A stretch of DNA of 64,000 bases from Chlorohelix sp037138995 (GTDB lineage: Bacteria > Chloroflexota > Chloroflexia > Chloroheliales > Chloroheliaceae): assembly GCF_037138995.1 (NCBI RefSeq), contig NZ_JBAXHI010000003.1, forward strand, positions 115,881 to 179,880, read 5' to 3'. The translations under genes were made by a program, and so were the position numbers. The stretch's first letter is position 1, and the number at the start of each line of letters is the position of its first letter. Positions 1 to 9,193 of this stretch are shown one piece after another. The notes beneath the pieces are model-generated. The model was not told the origin of the DNA. It made no database searches and was given only the letters and a program-made list of their open reading frames with translations.

Positions 1-386
1 GCGCCGGCGGTTCAAAATATTGTTGAATTTTTGTTGCATTATTACAACATACCACCGACTGAACCAATAACAACCGCCAACCAGAAACCTTAACCAGTTT
101 CTGCTCCTTCTCCCGACAACCACCCGCCCGTAATAGGGCGGGATACATTTTATCCCGGTATTTTACCGGATTTAAAGATTATTTGTTAAAAGTAGTACCA
201 AAGTCATGAAAAAGGGATTGACTAGAGCTTGAATCCGGGTAATAATTGGATGACAAATCCCATAGAAGCGATTTATCCCAAGATTGCACGGTCGTAGCTT
301 ATCTGTTAAAATCGGCAAGCCTTTTACTATTCACAAACAGGTTCATTTGAACCTCTTCGTTGTTTATGAGGATGCTGAATTAATAA
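1..386 (+). promoter_or_regulatory. Leader region upstream of the dcw operon
   Basis: No gene was seen here. A GC-rich hairpin at 123-142 (7-bp stem, 6-base loop, followed by a short AT-rich stretch) may end a transcript entering from the left. A possible sigma-70 promoter is TTGACT at 218-223 and TAATAA at 240-245, with a 16-bp spacer. An inverted repeat at 339-354 (AGGTTC, 4 bases, GAACCT) lies about 33 bases before murF and could be an operator or a leader hairpin. All of this is read from the sequence and untested. Confidence 0.4.
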
Positions 387-1868
387 ATGAAAAAGCTACT
401 CACATTGCTTGATTTGGTACGAGCTACGGGCGGCAAACTATATATGCCAGTACCGGGGTTGAATCAATTGGGCGGGAATCTATCTGACACTTATTTTATC
501 GCCAACTATCCTGATACAAGCACTTTAACAAGCGAAAATTTGGCTTATTCTAAAGTTGTTTACGATAGCCGACAGGTAGTTCCCGGAGCGCTATTTGTAG
601 CGTTATCCGGTGAAAACACCGATGGTCATAATTATATTGATGCTGCTATTACAGCAGGGGCTTCTACTTTACTGGTACGGAGTAATTGGTTGGATGCTCA
701 GGAGAATTTGCCAGCAGTGCCTGTCGTAGCGGTAGCAGATACGCTCAAATCTTTCCAGCACCTAACTGCTGAATGGCGGGCGCAATATTCCAAGCTTAAC
801 GTAGTTGGAATCACCGGCAGCGTTGGTAAAACTAGCGCCAAAGAATTGGCTGTAGCTGTGCTTAACCAGCGATACCGCGTATTTAAATCGCCAAAAAGCT
901 ATAACAATGAATACAGTTTGATGCCGGTACTACTGGAATTGCAAGAGGAATATCAGCAAGCGGTTATTGAAATGGGTTGTGGCTGGGAATTTGGCGAATT
1001 AACTCGCGTTTGTGCCGTTGCAAAGCCCCATATTGGGGTTGAATTGGGTGTTAGCCATAGTCATGTTGGGCGAATGGGTAGCCTCGAAAACCTTGCCAAA
1101 AACAAAGCAGAGTTGGTGCAAAGCCTACCGCTGGACGGTTGGGCGGTTCTGAACGGAGATGACCCTCTTGTGAGGGCAATGGCAAGTCAAACTCAGGCTC
1201 AGGTTTTCTACTACGGGTTTGACCCTTCATTCGACCTATGGGCGAGTGAAATTCAAACCAATGGTTTAGAAGGTATTGCTTTTACTGCTAACTACAAAGG
1301 TTCAAAACGTTTTTTACAGTTACCATTTCCGGGTCGCCATAATGTGTACACTGCCTTGGCGGCTACTGCAATCGGGCTGTTGTGTGGGCTAAATTGGGAT
1401 GAAATTGAACAAGGTTTGAAAGACACCAATGCCCAAATACGATTGTTGGTGAAACCTGGTCCGAACGGTTCAATCATAATTGATGATTGTTACAACGCCA
1501 GTGCTGTTTCTACAATAGCAGCTCTTGATTTACTGTCAGATATACGAACTCAAGGGCGCAAGATTGCGCTGTTGGGTGATATGCTCGAACTGGGCTATTA
1601 CACCGAGGAGGCGCATCGTCTTGTAGGCAAGCGTGCCGCTCAAGTAGTGGATACACTGGCGCTAATAGGTGAGTTCTCTCGCTTTACCGCTGAAGAAGCG
1701 TTAAAAAGTGGGTTGGATAAAGCACAGGTTATTTTCGCAGAAACCAAACGCGAAGCTACTCAAATGTTACGGGACCTATTACAACAAAACGACTATTTGC
1801 TGGTAAAAGCCTCACGTGGGATAGCCCTTGAAGAGGTGATAGCCGGATTGTTAGAAGGTCATTCATGA
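387..1868 (+). CDS. murF: UDP-N-acetylmuramoyl-tripeptide--D-alanyl-D-alanine ligase
   Basis: This cytoplasmic Mur ligase adds D-Ala-D-Ala to the UDP-MurNAc-tripeptide, the last soluble step of peptidoglycan precursor synthesis. The 493-residue protein has the N-terminal substrate domain (DSR near residue 60), the ATP loop GITGSVGKT at 141-149, a YNNE motif near 172 and a DDCYNAS motif near 367 at the C-terminal domain. Residues about 20-50 look like extra sequence compared with typical MurF. Its stop overlaps the mraY start, so it is the first gene of the dcw operon seen here. Confidence 0.95.
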   Translation: MKKLLTLLDLVRATGGKLYMPVPGLNQLGGNLSDTYFIANYPDTSTLTSENLAYSKVVYDSRQVVPGALFVALSGENTDGHNYIDAAITAGASTLLVRSNWLDAQENLPAVPVVAVADTLKSFQHLTAEWRAQYSKLNVVGITGSVGKTSAKELAVAVLNQRYRVFKSPKSYNNEYSLMPVLLELQEEYQQAVIEMGCGWEFGELTRVCAVAKPHIGVELGVSHSHVGRMGSLENLAKNKAELVQSLPLDGWAVLNGDDPLVRAMASQTQAQVFYYGFDPSFDLWASEIQTNGLEGIAFTANYKGSKRFLQLPFPGRHNVYTALAATAIGLLCGLNWDEIEQGLKDTNAQIRLLVKPGPNGSIIIDDCYNASAVSTIAALDLLSDIRTQGRKIALLGDMLELGYYTEEAHRLVGKRAAQVVDTLALIGEFSRFTAEEALKSGLDKAQVIFAETKREATQMLRDLLQQNDYLLVKASRGIALEEVIAGLLEGHS

Positions 1869-3004
1869 ATATGGTTAATGATTGGAGTTCGCAGGTTGGT
1901 TGGTTTCTCGGTATGCAGCAGTATGAGGTGATAGTAGGGCAAAGTAATCCGGGTAAGGGGCTTGAAACCCCTGTAATGATTATAGGCTTATTGTTGAGTG
2001 CGCTGGCATTTCTAGTTTCATGGGCAATTGGCAAGCCTTTGCTGGTGTGGCTCAAAGCTAAAAAAATTGGCAAGCGTATTCGGTTAGAAGGACCTGAGTC
2101 GCACATGGTAAAGAGCGGAACGCCAACCATGGGCGGGTTAATGATAATCGGCTCGATTTTAGTTGTTACGGTAATTTTCAACCTGCTACCTACCGGTAGG
2201 CTTTCGGTGTTACTCCCAATCGGGATGTTGATTGCTTGCGGAATACTCGGCGCAATTGATGACATGCTCAGTTTGGTCGGGCGTGAGGAAAGTAACGAAC
2301 CCGTAGTGGGCGAAACTCGCTGGCAACGCCGTAAGCGAGAATGGTTGGCAAGGCGTGGCTTAACCGCTCGGTTTAAACTGGCTTGGCTGCTGTTTATGTC
2401 TTTGGTAGCGGCATTAATCCTATTTGGTCCGTTGGAATTGCAAAAGGTATATATCCCCTTCGTGCGCGAACCGCTATCGCTGGGTTGGGTGTATGTACCG
2501 ATTGCAACCATCGTGATAGCCGGAATGGCAAATGCAGTTAACCTTACCGATGGGCTTGATACCCTTGCAGGCAGCACCAGCGCAACCGCTTTTGTGGCTT
2601 ACGCAATTATCGGGTTCTTGCAGGAGCAGCCACAGGTAGTATTGCTTGGCTTCACCGCAGCGGGGGCTTGTCTGGGCTTTCTATGGTACAACGCTCATCC
2701 GGCGCAGGTCTTTATGGGTGATACGGGTTCGTTGACGCTGGGAGCGCTATTGGCGATTCTAGCTTTCCAGACTAACCAATGGCTATTGTTGCCTTTGATA
2801 GGTGGGATTTTCCTCTTAGAAATGGCATCGGTAGTTTTGCAGGTCGCTTATTTCAAATGGACAAACGGAAAACGCTTGTTCAAAATGGCTCCCTTACACC
2901 ACCACTTTGAAAAAAGCGGTTGGTCTGAAACTCAGGTAACGATGCGGTTTTGGCTGTTTGGCTTGGTAATGGGGATGATAGGGGTAGCGTTGGCGCTATT
3001 GTGA
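1865..3004 (+). CDS. mraY: Phospho-N-acetylmuramoyl-pentapeptide transferase
   Basis: MraY moves phospho-MurNAc-pentapeptide from UDP to undecaprenyl phosphate, making lipid I in the inner membrane. The 379-residue polytopic protein has the family motifs: TMGG in the first cytoplasmic loop, the DDM aspartates, NLTDGLDTLAG, MGDTGSL, and the His-rich PLHHHFEK near the C-terminus. The ATG overlaps the murF stop by four bases and the TGA overlaps a GTG that can start murD, which suggests translational coupling on both sides. Confidence 0.96.
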   Translation: MNMVNDWSSQVGWFLGMQQYEVIVGQSNPGKGLETPVMIIGLLLSALAFLVSWAIGKPLLVWLKAKKIGKRIRLEGPESHMVKSGTPTMGGLMIIGSILVVTVIFNLLPTGRLSVLLPIGMLIACGILGAIDDMLSLVGREESNEPVVGETRWQRRKREWLARRGLTARFKLAWLLFMSLVAALILFGPLELQKVYIPFVREPLSLGWVYVPIATIVIAGMANAVNLTDGLDTLAGSTSATAFVAYAIIGFLQEQPQVVLLGFTAAGACLGFLWYNAHPAQVFMGDTGSLTLGALLAILAFQTNQWLLLPLIGGIFLLEMASVVLQVAYFKWTNGKRLFKMAPLHHHFEKSGWSETQVTMRFWLFGLVMGMIGVALALL

Positions 3005-4416
3005 AAATGGAACTTAAAGGCAAAAAAGCGCTGGTAATGGGCTTAGGATTACACGATGGAGGGCTAGGGGTCACGAAGTTTTTGGTGGCACAAGGCGCTG
3101 AAGTTACCGTTACCGATTTGCGTAGCCTTGAAGTGTTGCAACCAACTCTCGAAAGGTTAGAGGGACTGCCCATAAAGTATGTATTCGGTGAACACCGCGA
3201 AGAAGACTTTCGCAACGCCGAATTGGTTATAAGAAATCCGGCAGTTCCCCTCGAATCTTCCTATTTGAAGATAGCGCGAGAAGCCGGTGCCCAAATTGAG
3301 ATGGAACTTACGCTCTTTTACAAACTATGTCGCTCACACAAAATTATAGGTGTGACCGGTACAAGAGGTAAAACCACTAGCACTCTATTGCTTGGCACAA
3401 TTATGAAGGAATGGCGTAGCGATACAGTGGTGGCGGGTAACTTGCGAGTTTCCGCGCTCAATAAACTGGATGAAATCGGAGAAGATACTCCGGTGGCTCT
3501 GGAAATTTCGTGTTGGCAATTGGAAGGGTTTGGAGAGAAGGGTATTAGTCCTTCATATGCAGCGGTAACCAATTTATCGCCCGATCACCTGAACCGCTAT
3601 CGTGATATGGCAGATTACGCTAACTCCAAGCGCTGGATTTATCGGAATCAGGCTAAAGAAGGTGTCGTATTTCTCAATCTGAATGATGCGATGGTTCGCA
3701 CTTTTGCCGAAGATGCGCCCGGTAAGGTAGGTTGGTTCGCTTTTAACCCTTTGCCTGAAGATAAAGCTGGAACATTTCTAAGAGATGAGGTAATTATCTG
3801 GCGAGATTGGGACGGTAACGAAGAAGAAATCTGTTCAAGTAATGCCTTGAAACTACCCGGCGCACATAATCTGATGAATGCTCTTACGGCAACTGCGCTG
3901 GCAAAAGCGGTGGGCGTGCCTGTTGCGGCAATCCGGCGCGGTATTGAGAATTTCAAAGGCGTACCGGATAGGCTAGAGTTTGTAAGAGAAATCCACGGTG
4001 TTCGTTTTATTAACGATACCACCAGCACTTCTCCGGCGGGGGTATTGGCAGCTTTGGAGGCGATGCGGCATAGCGAAAACAGCGACATTGTATTGATAGC
4101 TGGGGGTGCGGATAAAAACCTTCAATTTGAAGGTATGGCTACTGCGATTGCCAATCCACAAAACCGGGTTAGAGCGATAGTGTTGCTTAAGGGGAGCGCG
4201 ACTCCACTCTTGCAAGAAGCGTTGGCTCAGGCAGGTTTATCAGAAAAGCTTTTATATGGACCATTTGATGATTTTCCTGCGGCAGTTACGCTGTCAGGAG
4301 AACTGGCAAAAGAGGGTGGATTGGTGTTGTTATCTCCTGGTTGCGCCAGTTTTGGGCTTTTTATACATGAGTTCGAACGTGGAGAGCGATTTCGCGAAAT
4401 TGTAAGAAGACTTTAA
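3001..4416 (+). CDS. murD: UDP-N-acetylmuramoylalanine--D-glutamate ligase
   Basis: MurD adds D-glutamate to UDP-MurNAc-L-Ala in the cytoplasm. The protein shows an N-terminal Rossmann-like motif (LVMGLGLHDGG), the Mur ligase ATP loop GVTGTRGKTT, the NLSPDHLNR motif and a C-terminal domain with NDTTSTSP. The open frame reaches back to 2950 inside mraY. The start is placed at GTG 3001, which overlaps the mraY stop, or at ATG 3007; family alignment begins at the second. No clear ribosome-binding site separates the two. Confidence 0.93.
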   Translation: MKMELKGKKALVMGLGLHDGGLGVTKFLVAQGAEVTVTDLRSLEVLQPTLERLEGLPIKYVFGEHREEDFRNAELVIRNPAVPLESSYLKIAREAGAQIEMELTLFYKLCRSHKIIGVTGTRGKTTSTLLLGTIMKEWRSDTVVAGNLRVSALNKLDEIGEDTPVALEISCWQLEGFGEKGISPSYAAVTNLSPDHLNRYRDMADYANSKRWIYRNQAKEGVVFLNLNDAMVRTFAEDAPGKVGWFAFNPLPEDKAGTFLRDEVIIWRDWDGNEEEICSSNALKLPGAHNLMNALTATALAKAVGVPVAAIRRGIENFKGVPDRLEFVREIHGVRFINDTTSTSPAGVLAALEAMRHSENSDIVLIAGGADKNLQFEGMATAIANPQNRVRAIVLLKGSATPLLQEALAQAGLSEKLLYGPFDDFPAAVTLSGELAKEGGLVLLSPGCASFGLFIHEFERGERFREIVRRL

Positions 4417-4421
4417 AACCA

Positions 4422-6044
4422 ATGATTACAACTGATATAACCAAACCAAATCAAAATAGAGCTTTGGTCAAATCCCTGACCGGCGGCAGACCAGACTACT
4501 GGTTGTTGGCGTTTGTAGCGGTTATTGTAACTTGTGGGACAGTAATTATTTATAGCGCCAGCTTTGTACAAGCTGTAAATACTGGACCGGATTACAACTC
4601 TGCCGCAATATTGTTCAAGCATCTTACATGGGTTGCGGTAGGTTTGGTTGGTCTTATTGTAGCAGCAAAAATAGATTACCATTTCTGGCGCAAGTACAGT
4701 GTAGCCGCCATGTTCGGTGTGGTGTTTCTATTGCTGATGGTATTGGCATTACCGGAATATTTTGCCCCGACTACTTATGGCGCAAAGCGTTGGATAACCC
4801 CGCTTGGGGATGGCTCTACGATTCAATTCCAGCCTAGCGAGTTTGCCAAGCTAATATTGATTATCTATGCCGCACATTGGTTGAGCAGCAAAGGCGACAA
4901 GGTTCGCACGTTCTGGTATGGGCTATTTCCTTTTGTCATTTCTATTGGGATAATAATTGGGCTAGTCGCAGTCGAACCCGATTGGGGTACTTCACTAGTA
5001 ATCGGCTTCATTGGTTTGGCAATGTTTTTTGTAGCGGGTGCAAACCTGCTGCACCTGATTATCGGTGGTAGTTTTGCTGGGGTCGTTATAGCTGGCATTA
5101 TATACCTGATAACAATTACTTCACCTTGGCGACTAGAACGAATTAAAGACTATCTCGACCCACTCGCAGATATTACCTCCCACACTACGAAGGCGTTGAT
5201 GGGTTTAGGCTCAGGTGGCATATTTGGTGTAGGTCTTGGAGCAGGTCGCAGCAAGTTTTATTGGCTGCCTACCCAATTTACAGATAGTATCTTCGTGGTG
5301 TTGGGTGAAGAATTGGGTTTGGTTGGTGCCGGGACGGTAGTAATACTGTTCGTAGCGTTGGCGTGGCGAGGTTATAGTATTGCTGTGCATGCGCCGGATG
5401 GCTTCGGACGACTAGTAGCGTTAGGTATAACTAGTTACATTGTTTTTCAGGCATTTTTAAATATTGCGGTGGTATCTAACCTTGTACCGTTTACGGGCAT
5501 ACCGTTGCCCTTTATCAGTTATGGCGGGTCATCGTTGGCTATCTCGATGACTGCAATCGGGCTTTTGTTGAATGTTTCTAAGCAACAGGTGGATAACCCT
5601 CATATTCTTGAAATGGCTTTGCAGCGAGAGCTTGAGCGCAAACAACGAGATTTGTTGCGTGAGCAACGCGCGGCAGCGAGAGAAAGACGCGAAGCGCAAC
5701 AAAAATTGCAGCAAACGGTAATTTCTGAGCAAGAAAATCAAGACCTTGAAACAGCGCGGAAAGCTTGGGAAGCCCGTACTGCTCAGGAAAAAGCCGAAAT
5801 AGCTTGGCGCGAACAACTTGAGACAGAAATGGCAAGACAGAAAGCTGCGGAGCAAGAACGCCGTGATAACCAACGGTTGGAGCAAAAGCAAAATTTGCCA
5901 ACGATAGCCCGTAAATCCTTTTTGGATTTTGAATCCCAGTCTGATAAGCCGCAAATAGGGGGCGTAAAGTTGCATAAGCCCCGGCGTGATTGGGCTAAAG
6001 TTTACAATAATCTGGCGCGGCGCAATAACAGCGCTGACGACTAG
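4422..6044 (+). CDS. ftsW: SEDS-family lipid II polymerase FtsW with a coiled-coil tail
   Basis: FtsW is the SEDS glycosyltransferase that works with a class B PBP to make septal peptidoglycan. About ten membrane segments fill residues 25-385, with the SEDS signatures QPSEFAKL, a GLGAGRSKF-type loop and the late PFISYGGSS motif. Odd point: the family normally stops near 370-400 residues, but this 540-residue protein carries a further ~150 cytoplasmic residues. Residues about 390-500 are very rich in Glu, Arg, Gln and Lys and look like one long coiled coil. The tail has no recognised domain. Confidence 0.92.
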   Translation: MITTDITKPNQNRALVKSLTGGRPDYWLLAFVAVIVTCGTVIIYSASFVQAVNTGPDYNSAAILFKHLTWVAVGLVGLIVAAKIDYHFWRKYSVAAMFGVVFLLLMVLALPEYFAPTTYGAKRWITPLGDGSTIQFQPSEFAKLILIIYAAHWLSSKGDKVRTFWYGLFPFVISIGIIIGLVAVEPDWGTSLVIGFIGLAMFFVAGANLLHLIIGGSFAGVVIAGIIYLITITSPWRLERIKDYLDPLADITSHTTKALMGLGSGGIFGVGLGAGRSKFYWLPTQFTDSIFVVLGEELGLVGAGTVVILFVALAWRGYSIAVHAPDGFGRLVALGITSYIVFQAFLNIAVVSNLVPFTGIPLPFISYGGSSLAISMTAIGLLLNVSKQQVDNPHILEMALQRELERKQRDLLREQRAAARERREAQQKLQQTVISEQENQDLETARKAWEARTAQEKAEIAWREQLETEMARQKAAEQERRDNQRLEQKQNLPTIARKSFLDFESQSDKPQIGGVKLHKPRRDWAKVYNNLARRNNSADD

Positions 6045-6065
6045 GGTCTTAGGGTCCCAATTAAG

Positions 6066-6830
6066 ATGACCGTAAGCTTTTTATGGTTAATTGTAACGGT
6101 TTTGATCGGGGTCTTTACAGTTCGAGGCTATGCACGTGGTTCCTCCCGTGAATTCGTGTGGAGCTTCGCCCTAGTGGTGACCGCTTTCATCGTGCCGGGT
6201 GTACTGGACATTTTAATAGGGATAGTAAATGTTATTGCACAATTTATCAGTGATAGGGTAAATGCAGTAGCAAAAGGTACGGGCGCTTTTCAAGCCAAGC
6301 TCGACAACAATTTCAAAACGGGTTTGCAAACCGTATTGTTCCTTTTGTTGGTCGGCTTCTCCTATCTGTATGGGCGTAAAAGACCTGTGCCGGTTCCGGG
6401 AAAACCTAATATTTTACGACCACCTAGCGAAAAAAGTTTGCTGGGGGCGGTGGTAGGGTTTTTCAACGGTTTGTTCTTTTTAACTTACATATACAGCAAT
6501 ATCACTAAAATTCTGGGTAAGGATTTACGGCTAACTTTTCTTGATAACGTAAAAATAGCCGTACCCCAGATTGGCGGTAACGGCGCTCCTCAGCTTGGCG
6601 GAGGCGAGATTAAGCTTAAGGAAACGGGCGAACGCTTCCCACTTCTTGCTTGGTTGGAATATCTGCCGCTTATAATGGGAGGGTTTTTGCTATTTTATCT
6701 AATCTTTGTGGTGTTTTCTAACCCGCCCACCAACAAAGAAGGCGGCATTGATTTTGTAAAACTATTTCTAGGGCTTGCAGGGGCTACTATGATACTGCTG
6801 ATTGGGATAAACGTATTTTTGAGGAAATGA
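6066..6830 (+). CDS. CvpA-like polytopic membrane protein inside the dcw operon
   Basis: This 254-residue protein has about four to five hydrophobic segments (near residues 5-22, 30-55, 85-103, 125-145, 195-215 and 230-250) and a Gly-rich GAVVGFFNGLFF motif that resembles CvpA/colicin-V-production family proteins. The assignment is weak and rests on topology and this motif. It lies 21 bases after ftsW, and its stop overlaps the murC start, so it is part of the operon. It occupies the position where murG usually sits, but shows none of MurG's glycosyltransferase motifs. Confidence 0.6.
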   Translation: MTVSFLWLIVTVLIGVFTVRGYARGSSREFVWSFALVVTAFIVPGVLDILIGIVNVIAQFISDRVNAVAKGTGAFQAKLDNNFKTGLQTVLFLLLVGFSYLYGRKRPVPVPGKPNILRPPSEKSLLGAVVGFFNGLFFLTYIYSNITKILGKDLRLTFLDNVKIAVPQIGGNGAPQLGGGEIKLKETGERFPLLAWLEYLPLIMGGFLLFYLIFVVFSNPPTNKEGGIDFVKLFLGLAGATMILLIGINVFLRK

Positions 6831-8212
6831 TAACTTTGTTGGGATTAGATAAACTCGATACCAGCCATGTTTTTTTGCTTGGCATAGCAGGCGCAGGTCA
6901 GTACCCGTTGGCGGAAATGTTGCTGGATATGGGTTGTAAAATCTCAGGAAGCGATCTGAAACCGGGTGTGAGCGGTGAAAAACTGCGGCAGCGTGGCGTT
7001 ACGGTATATGAAGGTCATGACCCTTCTAATCTGCAAGATGCCACCTTGCTGGTAATAACGGCGGCTTCCAATGACAATAACCCTGAACTGGTGGAAGCGC
7101 AAGCACGCGGTATTCGCACTTTAACAAATGCACAAATGGTAGCCATAGTGGTTAACTCCAAACGTTGCCTTGCTATTGCTGGTACACATGGCAAAACTAC
7201 TACTACTAACCTAGTTGCCGGGTTAATGTCCAGAGCCGGGTTAGAGCCAACTTTTTACATTGGAGGCGTTTCAAGGGATTTGGGACGTTCCGGTGGAGTG
7301 GGTAAAGGCGAATTTTCGGTGGTAGAAGCGGACGAATATGCCCGTCGTTTTCTTGAGTATCACCCTGATGCTGCTCTTGTAACCAATATTGAGGCTGACC
7401 ATTTAGATTATTACGGCGATTTTGAGAACCTGAAGGCGGCTTATCATAAATTTGCCACGCAAGCGCGGCGTTTGTTCTTTTGTGCCGATGAACCTAATGC
7501 TCGTTTGCTGGGTGAGCAATTCCTCAAGGAACGCGGTTCAGGGGTCTATTTTTACGGACTGGATGGAATGGCGGACTGGCGTGCTGCCAATGTTGAGCCT
7601 AATTCGTTGGGTGGAAATGATTTTACGCTATGGCAAGGCAAACAGATGCAGGCGCGGGTTTCTCTGGCATTGTCCGGTTTGCACAATGTGCGAAATGCAG
7701 TGGGCGCGTTGGCGATGTGCATAACCGTTGCGCCACATGTGCCGCCCACTAAATTTTGTGAACTGATTTCGGAGCTTCAGGGTACTGCCCGCCGCTTTGA
7801 GGTAAAGGGTGAGAAAAACGGGGTGGTAGTGGTGGATGATTACGCTCACCACCCAACCGAAATTGCGGCAACACTAGCCTCTGCTCGTCAGCGTTATAGC
7901 GGTAGGCGGTTGGTAGCTCTTTTCCAGCCACACACCTACAGCCGCACCAAAGCGTTGCTTGAAGAGTTTGCCGGCGCATTTTCACTGGCAGACCGCGTGG
8001 CTTTGATGGAAATTTTCCCTTCTAGGGAAACCGATAATCTGGGTGTTTCCAGCGTGGACATTTTAAGTCGTATGCAACATCCCGGTAAGTTGGAGCAAGT
8101 TCTTACACATCTGAATGCACATGCCGCTTTGAAAGAAATTCTCCAGCCGGGAGATGTGCTGTTGACGCTTGGGGCGGGGGATGTCTGGAAGGTTGCAGAC
8201 GGGCTGTTATGA
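6827..8212 (+). CDS. murC: UDP-N-acetylmuramate--L-alanine ligase
   Basis: MurC starts the stem peptide by ligating L-Ala to UDP-MurNAc. Evidence: 461 residues, an N-terminal GIAGAGQYPLAEML variant of the usual GIGGxGMS-type loop, the ATP loop GTHGKTTTT near 118-126, the EADEYARRF and NIEADHLDYYG motifs, and DDYAHHPTEI in the C-terminal domain. The N-terminal loop differs from the common GM pattern, but the rest is canonical. The ATG overlaps the preceding stop (ATGA), with GAGG just upstream, and the end overlaps murB. Confidence 0.94.
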   Translation: MITLLGLDKLDTSHVFLLGIAGAGQYPLAEMLLDMGCKISGSDLKPGVSGEKLRQRGVTVYEGHDPSNLQDATLLVITAASNDNNPELVEAQARGIRTLTNAQMVAIVVNSKRCLAIAGTHGKTTTTNLVAGLMSRAGLEPTFYIGGVSRDLGRSGGVGKGEFSVVEADEYARRFLEYHPDAALVTNIEADHLDYYGDFENLKAAYHKFATQARRLFFCADEPNARLLGEQFLKERGSGVYFYGLDGMADWRAANVEPNSLGGNDFTLWQGKQMQARVSLALSGLHNVRNAVGALAMCITVAPHVPPTKFCELISELQGTARRFEVKGEKNGVVVVDDYAHHPTEIAATLASARQRYSGRRLVALFQPHTYSRTKALLEEFAGAFSLADRVALMEIFPSRETDNLGVSSVDILSRMQHPGKLEQVLTHLNAHAALKEILQPGDVLLTLGAGDVWKVADGLL

Positions 8213-9189
8213 GCTTTGATTTTCAAGGCGCAAAACTGGCTCTAGAGCGAGTGTTAGGTAAGAAACTGGTATTGGGAGAGCTACTTGCCAAACATACCTC
8301 TTATCGAATCGGTGGCGCGGCGGACTTCTTCGCTCGAATCACCCGTGAAGATGATATGCTGGCGGTGTTGCGGACTTGCTGGGAACTGAGTGTTCCGTTG
8401 CTGGTGCTGGGAAACGGCAGTAATGTGCTGATAAGCGACCTAGGCTGGCGCGGGATGGTGGTTGAGAACCGAATGGCGGAAATTACTATTAACCCACAAC
8501 CGGACGAAACCGCTGTACTAAAAGCCGGGAGCGGCGCATTACTGGGTAATGTAGCGCGGCGCGTGGCGAAAGAGGGTTGGGCGGGTTTTGAGTTTGCCGC
8601 TACAATTCCGGGCAGTGTAGGTGGCGGTATTGTCAGCAACGCCGGAGCGCATGGCAGCGACCTTTCAAAAGCGCTGAGGCGCGTAGAGGTTGCCACTAGG
8701 CAGGGTGAGCGTAAATTGTTTGCCCATGAAGAATTGGGAATGTCATACCGTCATACCCGCTGGCGCGAACATGTGGGTATGGATAAAGCGGCAATAGGCG
8801 AACCGGGCAACGAGTTGATTCTATGGGCGGAGTTTGAATTACGTAAAGGCGATTCAAGCAGTCTCAAAGAAATAATTGATGAAATGACGAACTGGCGGCG
8901 CGAAAAACAGCCGCAAGAGCCAAGTGCGGGAAGTGTTTTCAAGAACCCGCCTGCTCCTTTCCCGTCTTCTGGCAAAATGATTGAGGAAGTCGGACTCAAG
9001 GGTAAGATTATCGGGAAGGCGCAAATCTCGCCACGCCACGCGAATTTCATCGTCAATCTGGGTGGGGCGCAGGCTTCCGATGTAATGGCGTTGATAAGGC
9101 TGGCGCAAAAACTGGTTAAAGAGAAGTTTGGCGCAGAACTAGAACTGGAATTGGAGATATTGGGCGATTGGGACACGCCTTTAAATTAA
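8209..9189 (+). CDS. murB: UDP-N-acetylenolpyruvoylglucosamine reductase
   Basis: MurB is the FAD and NADPH enzyme that reduces UDP-GlcNAc-enolpyruvate to UDP-MurNAc. The 326-residue protein has RIGGAADFF near residue 32, the FAD-binding LGNGSNVLISD, the PGSVGGGIVSNAGAHG stretch, and the AGSVFKNP motif carrying the catalytic serine. It overlaps murC by four bases and is followed by ddl after four bases. MurA is not in the window. Confidence 0.95.
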   Translation: MSFDFQGAKLALERVLGKKLVLGELLAKHTSYRIGGAADFFARITREDDMLAVLRTCWELSVPLLVLGNGSNVLISDLGWRGMVVENRMAEITINPQPDETAVLKAGSGALLGNVARRVAKEGWAGFEFAATIPGSVGGGIVSNAGAHGSDLSKALRRVEVATRQGERKLFAHEELGMSYRHTRWREHVGMDKAAIGEPGNELILWAEFELRKGDSSSLKEIIDEMTNWRREKQPQEPSAGSVFKNPPAPFPSSGKMIEEVGLKGKIIGKAQISPRHANFIVNLGGAQASDVMALIRLAQKLVKEKFGAELELELEILGDWDTPLN

Positions 9190-9193
9190 TAAC

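Noticed and set aside
1756..2577. Long open frame (273 codons) on the - strand opposite murF and mraY
   Set aside because: It lies fully antisense to clearly conserved murF and mraY coding and shows no motif or ribosome-binding site.
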